Assembly: GCF_030433435.1 (NCBI RefSeq)
Contig: NZ_JANRHH010000029.1
Span: 62,001-126,000 of the forward strand
Reading direction: 5' to 3'
From: Polycladomyces subterraneus
Lineage (GTDB): Bacteria > Bacillota > Bacilli > Thermoactinomycetales > JIR-001
DNA length: 64,000 nucleotides
A program made the translations under genes and the position numbers. The notes beneath the pieces were generated by a model. That model did not search any database. It saw nothing but the letters and a program-made list of their open reading frames with translations, and had not been told where the DNA came from. How positions within the stretch are numbered: the first letter of the stretch is position 1; every line of letters starts with the position of its first letter. Of the stretch, positions 1 through 8,777 are shown in pieces.

Positions 1-2
1 AA

Positions 3-488
3 TGGATCGATTTTCCTTTGATGGATTCTCTATGCAAAAAGTATCCAAATGTAAATTTTGTGGTTATAGGTGCAAAGTTACCGTTGCGCTCCCCTGCAAT
101 TCCAAATATCCGCAGAGGCAATTTGCATTTACTGGGACATAAACAGCACCATGAGCTTTTAAGTTATATCCAACACTTTGACGTTGCTATTATTCCTTTC
201 CTTTATAATCAAATCACTTTAGCGACAAATCCTGTAAAAGCCTATGAATACTTGGCTGGGGGTGCAAGAGTGTTATCCACGGCACTGCCGGAATGTATTG
301 CTATGGAACCATACATCCAAACCGCAACAACACACTCTGATTTTATCAATAAATTGGGAATCATGCTGAAACAAAAAGATTCACTGGAGTCAAAACAGGC
401 CCGGATCAATTTCGCCGCAAGGAATACTTGGGAAGTTCGCGCTCGAAAAGCAAATATTATTATAGAGGAAATCGCACGTCGAGCCTGA
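3..488 (+). CDS. Glycosyltransferase family 4-like protein, C-terminal part (5' end outside window)
   Basis: The reading frame is open from base 3, so the gene begins before the window. The visible 160 or so residues look like the second Rossmann (GT-B) domain of a group 1 glycosyltransferase. A strand-like FVVIG is followed by an HHELLSYIQHFDVAIIPF segment, then KAYEYLAGGARVLST, which occupies the usual place of the nucleotide-sugar binding loop with its conserved Glu. The likely role is transfer of a sugar from a nucleotide donor in surface polysaccharide synthesis, fitting the convergent UDP-GlcNAc 2-epimerase gene next door. Donor and acceptor cannot be read from this fragment. Confidence 0.72.
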   Translation, partial: WIDFPLMDSLCKKYPNVNFVVIGAKLPLRSPAIPNIRRGNLHLLGHKQHHELLSYIQHFDVAIIPFLYNQITLATNPVKAYEYLAGGARVLSTALPECIAMEPYIQTATTHSDFINKLGIMLKQKDSLESKQARINFAARNTWEVRARKANIIIEEIARRA

Positions 489-518
489 TCATCATCATTC
501 AGTTTTTTAATCAAACGA

Positions 519-552
519 AAGCAGCCCGTTTTTTACTGGGCTGTTTTTGTTT
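519..552 (+). terminator. Intrinsic terminator after the glycosyltransferase
   Basis: The stem CAGCCC (522-527) pairs with GGGCTG (538-543) and is followed by a T-rich run. It lies about 35 bases after the glycosyltransferase stop codon. Between here and the epimerase stop at 693 I see only a C-rich non-coding stretch. Confidence 0.75.
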
Positions 553-692
553 AATGGAACTGAATCTTCATTTTGTTGTACTATCTGCACCAACCCTGCC
601 CCATACAGCCGATCTGACCCCAGCCGGACCGCCCGGCGGACCAGATGACGTTTCACCGCTCGGGCCGAAGGTATGCTAAAACGATTATCGGG

Positions 693-1820
693 TTATGGTC
701 TATTTTCCCCTTTGAAGTATTCGATGATGTGGCGAATAATTTTCTGTGACGCCGTCCCATCTCCGTAGGGGTTTGGTGCATTTGCCATGCGATCATATAG
801 TTGCCTGTTGTTTAACAATTCCTTAATGGATTCATAAACAGATTCTTCACTGGTCCCAGCAACTTTCAATGTACCGGCTTTGACACCTTCTGGTCGTTCC
901 GTCGTATCACGCAGCACTAAAACGGGGATCCCCAATGAAGGTGCTTCTTCCTGAATTCCTCCCGAATCAGTTAATATTAAATAAGACCGCGCGGCTATAT
1001 TGTGGAAGTCCTCCACATTTAAAGGGTGGATCAAGTGAATGCGGGAGTTGTTTCCGAGCTCATGGTGAGCGGCTTCCATAACCGCTGGATTCGGATGTAC
1101 TGGATAAACGACTTGGACATGATCATTTTCGTTTACGATCCGCTTTATGGCACGAAAAATATTGCGCATGGGATTGCCTATGTTTTCACGTCTGTGTGTA
1201 GTGAGAAGGATTAATCGATGATTGCCTATTTTGTCTAAAATTTCGTGGCGAAATGAAGGTCGAACCGTGGTTTTTAGGGCATCTATCACTGTATTTCCCG
1301 TGACAAATATTGCATGAGGATGGATGTTTTCTGAAAGAAGGTTTTCCGCTGCTTGAGCGGTGGGTGCGAAGTGTAAGTCCGCTATAACCCCGATCAGTCG
1401 TCGGTTCAACTCTTCAGGAAACGGGGAATATTTATTTCTCGTCCGAAGTCCTGCTTCAACGTGGCCGATAGGGATTTTATTGTAAAAAGCGATGAGTGCC
1501 GATATCAGGGCTGTAGTCGTATCGCCATGAATCAATACAAGATCCGGTTTCACTTGTATCAATATTGGCTCTAACCGACTCATAATTTCCTTGGTAACGT
1601 AGGGCAATGTCTGATTGTTTTTCATTATATCCAGATCAAAATCAGGTACTATCCCAAAAGTATTCAATATCTTATCCAGCATCTCACGATGTTGTGCCGA
1701 AACAGTTACAATGGACTGGATCAAAGGGTTCTTTTGCATTTCCAAAATAAGCGGAGCCATTTTGACTGCTTCCGGTCGGGTGCCGAAGATAGACATGATT
1801 TTAATACGTTCTTGCCTCAT
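693..1820 (-). CDS. wecB: UDP-N-acetylglucosamine 2-epimerase (non-hydrolysing)
   Basis: This enzyme interconverts UDP-GlcNAc and UDP-ManNAc in the cytoplasm, feeding ManNAc into wall teichoic acid linkage units or other surface glycans. The 375 residues match the usual family length. The N-terminus carries IMSIFGTRPEAVKMAPL. Further on come HGDTTTALISA, GHVEAGLRT, TTHRREN and LTDSGGIQEEAPSLGIPVLVLRDTTERPEG, the UDP-binding and catalytic motifs of the family. Start: ATG at 1820 with GGAGTGTGAAGGAAA upstream. It is convergent with the partial glycosyltransferase. In Bacillus the same enzyme is called MnaA. Confidence 0.95.
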   Translation of the reverse strand: MRQERIKIMSIFGTRPEAVKMAPLILEMQKNPLIQSIVTVSAQHREMLDKILNTFGIVPDFDLDIMKNNQTLPYVTKEIMSRLEPILIQVKPDLVLIHGDTTTALISALIAFYNKIPIGHVEAGLRTRNKYSPFPEELNRRLIGVIADLHFAPTAQAAENLLSENIHPHAIFVTGNTVIDALKTTVRPSFRHEILDKIGNHRLILLTTHRRENIGNPMRNIFRAIKRIVNENDHVQVVYPVHPNPAVMEAAHHELGNNSRIHLIHPLNVEDFHNIAARSYLILTDSGGIQEEAPSLGIPVLVLRDTTERPEGVKAGTLKVAGTSEESVYESIKELLNNRQLYDRMANAPNPYGDGTASQKIIRHIIEYFKGENRP

Positions 1821-1917
1821 TTTCCTTCACACTCCTAACCGTTTATGATCTAAAACACGCCTCTGACGGAGGATATTTTTGGGATATTTGGATCTTATAA
1901 CTTCCCCTTGCAAAAAC

Positions 1918-1945
1918 TTGCGTTCATATACTTTATGAATACTAT
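1918..1945 (+). promoter_or_regulatory. Possible promoter for coaX
   Basis: TTGCGT (1918-1923) and TACTAT (1940-1945) are separated by 16 bases and face coaX. The rest of the 297-base gap 1821-2117 holds an imperfect ACCCG/CGGGT hairpin at 1999-2020 followed by TTATTAT. That hairpin resembles a weak terminator with no gene on this strand before it. Confidence 0.35.
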
Positions 1946-2117
1946 GAATACTTAGTGATGGAACAAGAGGCTATTTGGTTTTGTGAAGGAAAGATATGAC
2001 CCGCCTCGTTCGGGACGGGTTTATTATGTTTGGCGTTGCAGGTCTTTTCCGTTGAATTTGCAAGGGTGCCTTGCTATGATGAATGTGAACTTTTTTTGAA
2101 AAAGCAGGTGGATGGGC

Positions 2118-2888
2118 ATGTTAATGGTAATGGACGTCGGCAATACCAACATCGTAGCCGGGCTGTACCAGGGCAAGGAATTGGTGCATCATTGGCGGAT
2201 TCATACGGATCGAAATTCCACTGAAGACGAATACGGCATGCTCCTCAAAAATTTGTTTGAGCACGCCGGTTTGCGTTTTGAACAAGTGGACGGTGCGATC
2301 ATCTCTTCTGTCGTCCCGCCGATCACCCATGTGTTACGCAACTTGGTCAAAAAATATTTGGGACTGACCCCGCTGGTCGTTGGTCCTGGTGTTAAAACGG
2401 GACTTAACATCCTGTACGAAAACCCGCGGGAAGTTGGGGCCGACCGAATCGCCAATGCGGTAGCGGCCATCGAGCAATACGGTGCTCCCGTGATTATCGT
2501 CGATTTTGGCACGGCAACCACCTTCTGCTTTGTCAACGAACAAGGGCATTATGTAGGTGGGGCGATCACACCGGGTGTTACGGTTTCCAGTGAGGCATTG
2601 TACCAACGGACGGCCAAACTGACACGGGTGGAAATCGTCAAGCCGGAAAGCGTGGTGGGGCGCAATACGGTGCAGGCGATTCAGTCGGGGATTTTTTATG
2701 GCTATGTCGGTGTGGTGGATGGAATCGTCACCCGTATGAAACAACTGCTCCACAAGCGGCCCACTGTTGTGGCCACCGGAGGCTTGGCGGAACTGATCTG
2801 CGGCGATGCGGAGACGATCGATGTGGTCGATCCGTTCCTCACTCTGGAAGGATTGCGGTTGATCTACGAACGCAACCGAAACAGGTGA
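2118..2888 (+). CDS. coaX: Type III pantothenate kinase
   Basis: CoaX phosphorylates pantothenate with ATP, the first step of coenzyme A synthesis. The protein of 256 residues starts [11 protein letters not shown], the acidic phosphate-binding strand of the ASKHA fold. It also shows [22 protein letters not shown] (second phosphate loop with catalytic Asp), GGAITPG and ATGGLA. I chose ATG 2118 over ATG 2112 because AGGTGG at 2106-2111 then lies six bases upstream and the N-terminus matches the family. The next gene is hslO, as in Bacillus. Confidence 0.96.
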   Translation: MLMVMDVGNTNIVAGLYQGKELVHHWRIHTDRNSTEDEYGMLLKNLFEHAGLRFEQVDGAIISSVVPPITHVLRNLVKKYLGLTPLVVGPGVKTGLNILYENPREVGADRIANAVAAIEQYGAPVIIVDFGTATTFCFVNEQGHYVGGAITPGVTVSSEALYQRTAKLTRVEIVKPESVVGRNTVQAIQSGIFYGYVGVVDGIVTRMKQLLHKRPTVVATGGLAELICGDAETIDVVDPFLTLEGLRLIYERNRNR

Positions 2889-3045
2889 CTGAATCGGATC
2901 CGAAAAGGTCGCCTTTCTCCGACGGGGTGTGTCTGTTCATTTCAATCACCCTTTTGGAATGACCGGATACACCCCAGGTTTATGAGCAACGAAACAAACA
3001 CATTGCGTGTCTTTTATATTGTCGTGTTGGAACTGGGAGGTCATC

Positions 3046-3921
3046 ATGAGCGATTATGCCATTCGAGTCACAGCGGCCAATGGCCAATTGCGCGGATTTG
3101 CCGCATTGACCACCGGATTGGTGGGAGAATTGCAGAGACGGCATCATACCTGGCCGGTGGCAAGTGCCGCTTTGGGCCGTACGGTCACGGTTGGGGCTAT
3201 GATGGGACTGATGCTGAAAAGCGAACAGGACCGGTTGACGATCCAGATCAAAGGGGATGGCCCGTTGGGGCAGATCGTCGTGGAAGCCGATGCTCAAGGA
3301 CATGTCCGGGGGTATGTGGATAATCCCGTCGTTGATTTGCCGCCCAATGCCGCCGGGAAGCTGGATGTGGCGGGTGCAGTTGGGAAAGGAATGCTTTACG
3401 TGATCAAGGATCTGGGGCTCAAGGAGCCGTATCGGGGGGCATCTCCGATCGTCTCCGGTGAGCTGGGCGACGACTTCACCTATTATTTCACCAGTTCGGA
3501 GCAGATCCCATCCGCGGTCGGCGTGGGCGTGCTGGTAGACCGAGATGCTTCCATTCTCGCCTCCGGCGGTTTTATCGTCCAAGTCATGCCCGGTGCCGAC
3601 GATGCGGTTATCTCCGCTGTTGAACAACAGCTTTCCAAAGTTACATCGGTCACCGACCTGATCCAACAGGGAGCCAGTCCCGAGGATTTGCTTCAAGCCG
3701 TGCTGGGTGAAACTGATATGCAGGTCCACCAACGTCAGCCGCTCTCGTTTGCCTGCCGTTGCTCCCGTGAGCGGATTGCCAATGTGCTGCGCAGTTTGGG
3801 CAAGGAGGATCTGCAAAAATTATTGGAGGAACAGGGACAAGCGGAAGTACACTGTCATTTTTGCAATGAACGGTACGTGTTTGATCGTGATGAATTGACC
3901 ACGATGATCCAAAGTTTGTGA
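3046..3921 (+). CDS. hslO: Redox-regulated chaperone Hsp33
   Basis: Hsp33 is a cytoplasmic holdase. Oxidation releases zinc from four C-terminal cysteines and activates it. Here the cysteines are in FACRCS (CxC) and HCHFCNE (CxxC), exactly the Hsp33 arrangement, in a 291-residue protein of normal length. The N-terminal domain includes RVTAANGQLRGFAA and HTWPVASAALGR. Start: ATG 3046 with GGGAGG 5-6 bases upstream. A longer frame from 3007 has no ribosome site. It lies between coaX and cysK as in Bacillus. Confidence 0.96.
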   Translation: MSDYAIRVTAANGQLRGFAALTTGLVGELQRRHHTWPVASAALGRTVTVGAMMGLMLKSEQDRLTIQIKGDGPLGQIVVEADAQGHVRGYVDNPVVDLPPNAAGKLDVAGAVGKGMLYVIKDLGLKEPYRGASPIVSGELGDDFTYYFTSSEQIPSAVGVGVLVDRDASILASGGFIVQVMPGADDAVISAVEQQLSKVTSVTDLIQQGASPEDLLQAVLGETDMQVHQRQPLSFACRCSRERIANVLRSLGKEDLQKLLEEQGQAEVHCHFCNERYVFDRDELTTMIQSL

Positions 3922-3928
3922 GTCAAGG

Positions 3929-3955
3929 CCCGGGGAATCAGTTCTCCGGGTTTTT
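3929..3955 (+). terminator. Intrinsic terminator after hslO
   Basis: CCCGGGGAA (3929-3937) pairs with TTCTCCGGG (3942-3950), followed by TTTTTCTT, directly after the hslO stop codon. Confidence 0.85.
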
Positions 3956-3976
3956 CTTCATAGGTTTGATTTTGCA

Positions 3977-4006
3977 TTGACATCTGATTGGTCCGATTGT
4001 TAAGAT
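3977..4006 (+). promoter_or_regulatory. Promoter of cysK
   Basis: A perfect -35 TTGACA (3977-3982), an 18-base spacer and a -10 TAAGAT (4001-4006) lie 55 bases before the cysK start, just downstream of the hslO terminator. The promoter makes cysK its own transcription unit. Confidence 0.7.
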
Positions 4007-4060
4007 AAATAAAAGCGGAAAAACCGACCAAATTAATGGGATTAGGAGGCCTTCACAGCA

Positions 4061-4987
4061 ATGCGAGTTGGCAACAATATTTTGGAACTCATCGGTCAAA
4101 CTCCGGTTGTGAAATTGAATCGGATTGTCGGGAAAACGGACGCGGACGTGTATCTGAAGCTCGAATTCTTCAACCCGGGCGGCAGTGTGAAAGACCGGAT
4201 AGCCCTTTCCATGATTGAAGACGCGGAAAAGCGGGGTATTTTGAAACCTGGTGACACGATTCTGGAGCCGACCAGCGGCAACACCGGGATCGGTCTGGCG
4301 ATGGTGGCGGCGGCCAAAGGATACCGCGCACTGTTGGTCATGCCGGATACGATGAGCTTGGAGCGGCGCAACTTGTTGCGTGCGTTTGGTGCAGAACTGG
4401 TACTCACGCCGGGTGCGCAAGGCATGAAAGGAGCGATCGCCAAAGCGGAAGAGATCGCCAAAGAACATCCGGAATATTTTGTTCCGCAACAATTCAAAAA
4501 CCCGGCCAACGTCAAAATCCACATGGAAACGACGGCACAGGAGTTGTTGGAGCAAATGGACGGCCACTTCGATGCATTCGTGGCCGGGATCGGTACGGGC
4601 GGTACGATCACGGGTGTTGGTAAGGTGATCAAGGAGAAAATCCCCGGTGTTCACATCGCTGCTGTTGAACCGGCGGCATCTCCGGTGCTTTCCGGTGGTA
4701 AACCGGGACCGCACAAAATTCAGGGAATCGGTGCCGGTTTCGTTCCGGATATTCTGGATACGGAGATTTATGATGAAGTGATCACCGTGGAAAATGAAGA
4801 AGCATTCGAGTGGGCTCGTCGGATGGCACGGGAAGAGGGTATCCTGGGAGGAATCTCTTCCGGTGCGGCCGTTGCGGCAGCGATCAAAGTGGCCCGTCGT
4901 TTGGGTCAAGGCAAAAAAGTGGTGGCCGTCGTGCCGAGCAACGGCGAACGTTATCTGACCACCCCGCTGTTCCAATTTGAAGAGTAA
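4061..4987 (+). CDS. cysK: Cysteine synthase A (O-acetylserine thiol-lyase)
   Basis: This PLP enzyme makes L-cysteine from O-acetylserine and sulfide. The protein has 308 residues, the standard length. The PLP lysine is Lys44 in NPGGSVKDR. The substrate loop TSGNTGIG is at 71-78, the phosphate-binding GTGGT loop lies near 178-182, and SSGAA is in the C-terminal part. The motif set and position between hslO and the folate operon fit CysK, not cystathionine beta-synthase. Start: ATG 4061 behind AGGAGG, with its own promoter at 3977-4006. Confidence 0.96.
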   Translation: MRVGNNILELIGQTPVVKLNRIVGKTDADVYLKLEFFNPGGSVKDRIALSMIEDAEKRGILKPGDTILEPTSGNTGIGLAMVAAAKGYRALLVMPDTMSLERRNLLRAFGAELVLTPGAQGMKGAIAKAEEIAKEHPEYFVPQQFKNPANVKIHMETTAQELLEQMDGHFDAFVAGIGTGGTITGVGKVIKEKIPGVHIAAVEPAASPVLSGGKPGPHKIQGIGAGFVPDILDTEIYDEVITVENEEAFEWARRMAREEGILGGISSGAAVAAAIKVARRLGQGKKVVAVVPSNGERYLTTPLFQFEE

Positions 4988-5447
4988 AGATCAAATGGTT
5001 GGTCTCGTTCAAAAGCGAAGTCCGTCTTCCCGCGTATGGGGAGGCGGGCTTTTGTTTGTGGATGGACCGCCGTATTCGCTTATAGTTAGTAAAGTATGTC
5101 TGGTTAATACTGCCAATTCCTTTCCCTACTCATTTCACCTGCCCCTGCAAGGAAGCAGGTCATGGCCGCTCCACCCGGAGCGCAAGACGCGAGCAAAGTA
5201 CGCTTCGCTAAAGTAGTTGCCCGAGATTGCATTCCTGCGCTTTCCGGGTCTTCGATCTACCGGGCTTGGTCAGTCGCTCACTCGAAAAAGCATTATCTCC
5301 TTCACGGATTTATCAGACACACCATGGTAGTAGCGGCAGTTCTAAGGCAAGGTAGCTTTTTTCCTGTTTTTCATCGCTTTTATCCGACGGGGTTTTGTTG
5401 TAAACTGATGAAGAGATCATGGGTGAAAATCCAAGGAGTTCCCGGGC
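4988..5447 (+). other. 460-base gap where pabB is expected
   Basis: No gene is visible. In Bacillus pabB sits between cysK and pabA, but none of the three plus frames here shows chorismate-binding enzyme motifs. The gap contains a CGTCTTCCCGCGTATGGGGAGGCGGGC-like hairpin near 5020-5050 and a copy of a dispersed repeat (5147-5335). No convincing promoter for pabA was found. Confidence 0.6.
5147..5335 (+). repeat. Dispersed non-coding repeat, copy 1 of family ABE
   Basis: The element reads ...GCAGGTCATGGCCG... at its left, then GCGAGCAAAG and GTTGCCCG in the middle, and GGGCTTGGTCAG...TCACTC...TTATCAGACACACCATGGTA at its right. The left and right parts recur at 14782-14895. The middle part recurs at 9835-9895. 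I found no open frame or terminal repeats that would make it an insertion sequence. Confidence 0.5.
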
Positions 5448-6053
5448 ATGATTTGGTTGATCGACAATTACGACTCGTTTACCTATAATTTGGTGCAATA
5501 TCTGCTTTCATCGGGCAAGGCGCTGGAAGTGTACCGCAATGATGAGATTACTCTTTCGGACATCGAAACAGCGCAACCGTCCGCGTTGATCCTCTCTCCG
5601 GGACCGGGAACACCCGATTCGGCGGGTATTTGCCTGGATGTGGTCCGACGGTTTGCCGGCCGCATCCCGATTTTGGGCGTCTGCCTGGGGCATCAGACCA
5701 TCGCCCAAGCTTTTGGCGGTCGTGTGGTACATGCCCGTCGGTTGATGCACGGCAAGACATCACCCGTTTACCACGACGGTCAAACCCTGTTTCGCGGGTT
5801 GCCTTCGCCGTTTCCAGCCATGCGCTATCATTCGCTGGTGGTGGAACGGGATAGTTTGCCGCCACAATTTGGGATCAGCGCGTGGACGGCGGAGGGAGAA
5901 GTGATGGCCATCCGCCATCGGCAGTACCCTGTCGAAGGTGTGCAGTTTCATCCAGAATCAATCTTGACGGAACATGGTTTATCCCTGCTGTTGCAGTTTC
6001 TGGATACGTATCTCCAGCGACCGGCGCCGCAGAAACGGGGGATACGGCTATGA
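5448..6053 (+). CDS. pabA: Glutamine amidotransferase subunit of aminodeoxychorismate/anthranilate synthase
   Basis: A class I glutamine amidotransferase that supplies ammonia to the chorismate-using subunit. The 201 residues show LIDNYDSFTYN at the start, LSPGPGTP (oxyanion loop), the catalytic cysteine in GVCLGHQ and the His-Glu pair in GVQFHPES. In Bacillus this protein is shared between folate (PabA) and tryptophan (TrpG) synthesis. The neighbouring pabC and fol genes favour pabA. Start: ATG 5448 after AAGGAG. The stop overlaps the pabC start. Confidence 0.93.
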   Translation: MIWLIDNYDSFTYNLVQYLLSSGKALEVYRNDEITLSDIETAQPSALILSPGPGTPDSAGICLDVVRRFAGRIPILGVCLGHQTIAQAFGGRVVHARRLMHGKTSPVYHDGQTLFRGLPSPFPAMRYHSLVVERDSLPPQFGISAWTAEGEVMAIRHRQYPVEGVQFHPESILTEHGLSLLLQFLDTYLQRPAPQKRGIRL

Positions 6054-6943
6054 ACTGCGTTTGGTTGAACGGGAAACTGGTGCCGGAAAACAAAGCCGTT
6101 GTTTCTGTGATGGATCACGGCTTTTTATACGGGGTGGGCGTCTTTGAAACCCTCCGGGTGTATGCGGGTCATCCGTTTCTGTTGAAGGATCATGTGGATC
6201 GTTTGTCCAGAGGGTTGCAATTGTTGCGCATTCGTCCGCTGCTTTCTTCGCATGAGTGGGCGGAGGCGATCCGACAACTGTTGGATGCCAACGGATTGCG
6301 TGACGCGTATGTTCGGATCAGCGTTACCGGAGGTGCGGTCGGGCCGGGATTGTCCGCCCGGCAATACGATGAGCCGACGACGGTGATCTTTGCCCGTCCG
6401 TTGCCGAAATGGCCCGAACAGATGTATACGGAAGGCAAAACGGTGGAAGTGTTGGACATCTCCCGTCAAGTGCCGGGTGGGACGGCATCACTCAAATCGC
6501 ATAACTATCTCAATTCCGTGTTGGCCCGCCTGGAGATGGGGGGGCGGTTTCCCGCGCATGAGGGATTGCAACTCAGTCCCGAAGGTTGGATTGCCGAAGG
6601 AATCGTCACCAACCTGTTTTTTGTGCGGGATGGCACGATTTGCACTCCGTCGACGGATCTCGGGATTTTACCCGGCGTAACAAGACAATTCGTACTGGCA
6701 CTCGCCCGGCAGTTGGATTTACCGTTGGAAGAAGGCCGGTATCCCTTATCGGTATTGAAAGAAGCAGATGAGATATTTCTCACCAACTCCTTGCAGGAAA
6801 TCGTACCGGTCCGAGCGATACCGGGTTGGTTCGACAAAGGTGCCGGACCAGTAGCCGCCGGATTGTTGGATGCCTACCGGCAATGGACCGGTCGGTTGTG
6901 GAGCGTCCGTGAGTTGGAAGTGGCATCGGACCCGTATTTGTGA
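6050..6943 (+). CDS. pabC: 4-amino-4-deoxychorismate lyase
   Basis: A PLP fold-type IV enzyme that splits aminodeoxychorismate into pyruvate and p-aminobenzoate. The protein has 297 residues. It shows VMDHGFLYGVGVFETLRVY near the N-terminus, the lysine-bearing SLKSHNYLNSVLA, and EGIVTNLFF and ILPGVTRQ further on, all typical of the family that also includes D-amino acid and branched-chain aminotransferases. Start: ATG 6050, overlapping the pabA stop by ATGA, which implies translational coupling. The operon position makes PabC much more likely than an aminotransferase. Confidence 0.9.
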   Translation: MNCVWLNGKLVPENKAVVSVMDHGFLYGVGVFETLRVYAGHPFLLKDHVDRLSRGLQLLRIRPLLSSHEWAEAIRQLLDANGLRDAYVRISVTGGAVGPGLSARQYDEPTTVIFARPLPKWPEQMYTEGKTVEVLDISRQVPGGTASLKSHNYLNSVLARLEMGGRFPAHEGLQLSPEGWIAEGIVTNLFFVRDGTICTPSTDLGILPGVTRQFVLALARQLDLPLEEGRYPLSVLKEADEIFLTNSLQEIVPVRAIPGWFDKGAGPVAAGLLDAYRQWTGRLWSVRELEVASDPYL

Positions 6944-6973
6944 GGGTGATCACGATAGAGGAGGCAAGCGAAC

Positions 6974-7858
6974 ATGTCATCGATGACGGCGACACCGGTT
7001 TCGGTTGTGGCTTTGAAACGGCCGGAACGCCCGATCATCGTCGGTGGTCATGAAATACCGGTCCATCGGCGCACGGTGGTGATGGGCATCCTCAACGTCA
7101 CGCCGGATTCGTTTTCTGACGGCGGACGATATATCGACCTGGATCGCGCCGTTGCACACGCGCGGCAAATGGTGGCCGACGGAGCGGACATCATCGACAT
7201 TGGCGGAGAATCGACCCGCCCCGGTCACAAACCGGTCCCTGTTGAGGAAGAATTGAAGCGCGTGATCCCGGTGATCGAGCGGGTGTCCCGAGAAGTAAAT
7301 GTACCGATTTCCATCGACACGTATAAAGCGGAGACTGCTCGGCAAGCACTGAAAGCAGGTGCCCACATTGTCAACGATGTGTGGGGGTTCAAACGGGACC
7401 CTGACATGGCACGGGTGGTGGCTGAATTCAGCGTGCCGGCGATCCTCATGCACAACCGCGAACAAGCGACGTACGATTCGCTTCTGGACGACATTGTCGC
7501 CGATTTGCAGGAGAGTATCCAGATCGGACGTGCCCAGGGAGTTCGGGAGGAGCAGATCATTTTGGATCCCGGCATAGGGTTTGCCAAAACCTATGAGGAA
7601 AACCTCATGGTTATGCGGCATCTGGAAACGATCACGTCATTGGGATACCCCGTTTTGCTCGGCACGTCGCGCAAATCCATGATCGGGAAAACGCTGGATC
7701 TGCCGGTGAACGAGCGGGTGGAAGGCACGGCGGCGACCGTGGCGCTGGGCATTGCCAAAGGATGCAGCATCATTCGCGTCCACGACGTTCAGCCGATGGT
7801 CCGCGTCGCCCGGATGATGGACGTGATGTTGTATGGGCCCGACGCGCTGAGGGGGTGA
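6974..7858 (+). CDS. folP: Dihydropteroate synthase
   Basis: FolP condenses p-aminobenzoate with dihydropterin pyrophosphate and is the sulfonamide target. The 294 residues include MGILNVTPDSFSDGG (pterin and pyrophosphate loop), GADIIDIGGESTRPG, SIDTYKAE, NDVWG, LDPGIGFAKT, LGTSRKS and a C-terminal RVHDV. Start: ATG 6974 after GAGGAGGCAAGCGAAC. It lies in the operon 30 bases after pabC and 4 bases before folB. Confidence 0.96.
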   Translation: MSSMTATPVSVVALKRPERPIIVGGHEIPVHRRTVVMGILNVTPDSFSDGGRYIDLDRAVAHARQMVADGADIIDIGGESTRPGHKPVPVEEELKRVIPVIERVSREVNVPISIDTYKAETARQALKAGAHIVNDVWGFKRDPDMARVVAEFSVPAILMHNREQATYDSLLDDIVADLQESIQIGRAQGVREEQIILDPGIGFAKTYEENLMVMRHLETITSLGYPVLLGTSRKSMIGKTLDLPVNERVEGTAATVALGIAKGCSIIRVHDVQPMVRVARMMDVMLYGPDALRG

Positions 7859-7862
7859 AGGC

Positions 7863-8222
7863 GTGGACAAGATCTTTTTCCGCCGGATGCAATTTTACGG
7901 CTATCATGGTGTGTATTCCGAAGAAAACAAACTGGGTCAACGCTTTTACGTTGATCTGGAGTTGATGCTGGACTTGTCCGCACCGGCGGAGACGGATGAT
8001 CTAAACCGGACGGTGGATTATGCGAAAGTGTATGAAACGGTCCGGGAGCTGGTGGAGGGGCGCACGTACCGCTTGATTGAGACATTGGCCGAATCGATCG
8101 CACAAGCGTTGCTCGCCGCCTTCCCGATCGAAGAAGTGTGGGTGCGTGTCACCAAGCCTGATCCCCCAATTCCGGGACATTATGATGCGGTGGGTGTGGA
8201 AATCCGCCGGAAACGCCGATGA
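7863..8222 (+). CDS. folB: Dihydroneopterin aldolase
   Basis: FolB cleaves dihydroneopterin to hydroxymethyl-dihydropterin and glycolaldehyde. The 119-residue protein shows FYGYHGVYSEENKLGQRFYVDLEL, then TVDYAKVY, LIETLAESIA and the C-terminal VTKPDPPIPG, all conserved in the family. Start: GTG 7863 behind GGGGGTGAAG at the end of folP. The last four bases overlap folK. Confidence 0.95.
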   Translation: MDKIFFRRMQFYGYHGVYSEENKLGQRFYVDLELMLDLSAPAETDDLNRTVDYAKVYETVRELVEGRTYRLIETLAESIAQALLAAFPIEEVWVRVTKPDPPIPGHYDAVGVEIRRKRR

Positions 8223-8758
8223 AACGAGAAGTAACGGCATACATCGGACTGGGCTCCAATCTGGGCGACCGGCTCGGTTACCTGCAGTCGGCGGTTGACC
8301 GATTGCACGAAACGGCTGGGATTCACGTTACACGGGTATCCCGCGTCTATGAGACGGCACCGGTTGGGGTGACGGAACAACCGGACTTTCTCAATCTGGT
8401 CGCCGAACTACGGACCACACTGTCACCGGAAGCTATACTGGATGTGCTTCTCTCAGTGGAGCGCTCACTCCACCGGGTCCGCCTGGTGCGGTGGGGGCCG
8501 CGCACGATTGACCTGGATTTGCTCCTGTACGGGGAAGAAACGATCAACCTCCCTTCGTTGACCGTTCCTCATCCCCGGATGACGGAACGTGCTTTTGTGT
8601 TAGTTCCGCTCGGGGAACTGGCGGGGAATCACCGGATTCCCGGAACGGACGCGACGGTGGGCGAATGGATCGCCCGGTTGCCGGCAGAAGAAGGCATTCG
8701 GCTGTATGATGGACGGATTTCACTTCCCGAACTGAAAATAGAACCGGATACCGTATGA
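8219..8758 (+). CDS. folK: 2-amino-4-hydroxy-6-hydroxymethyldihydropteridine pyrophosphokinase
   Basis: FolK transfers pyrophosphate from ATP to hydroxymethyl-dihydropterin, the step before FolP. The 179 residues carry YIGLGSNLGDR at the start, the metal-binding RTIDLDLLLYG and VPHPRMTERAFVLVPL, the standard HPPK signatures. ATG 8219 overlaps the folB stop. The small yazB gene that follows folK in Bacillus is absent, and dusB begins 19 bases later. Confidence 0.95.
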   Translation: MKREVTAYIGLGSNLGDRLGYLQSAVDRLHETAGIHVTRVSRVYETAPVGVTEQPDFLNLVAELRTTLSPEAILDVLLSVERSLHRVRLVRWGPRTIDLDLLLYGEETINLPSLTVPHPRMTERAFVLVPLGELAGNHRIPGTDATVGEWIARLPAEEGIRLYDGRISLPELKIEPDTV

Positions 8759-8777
8759 AGAAAGGAGGAATGGCATC

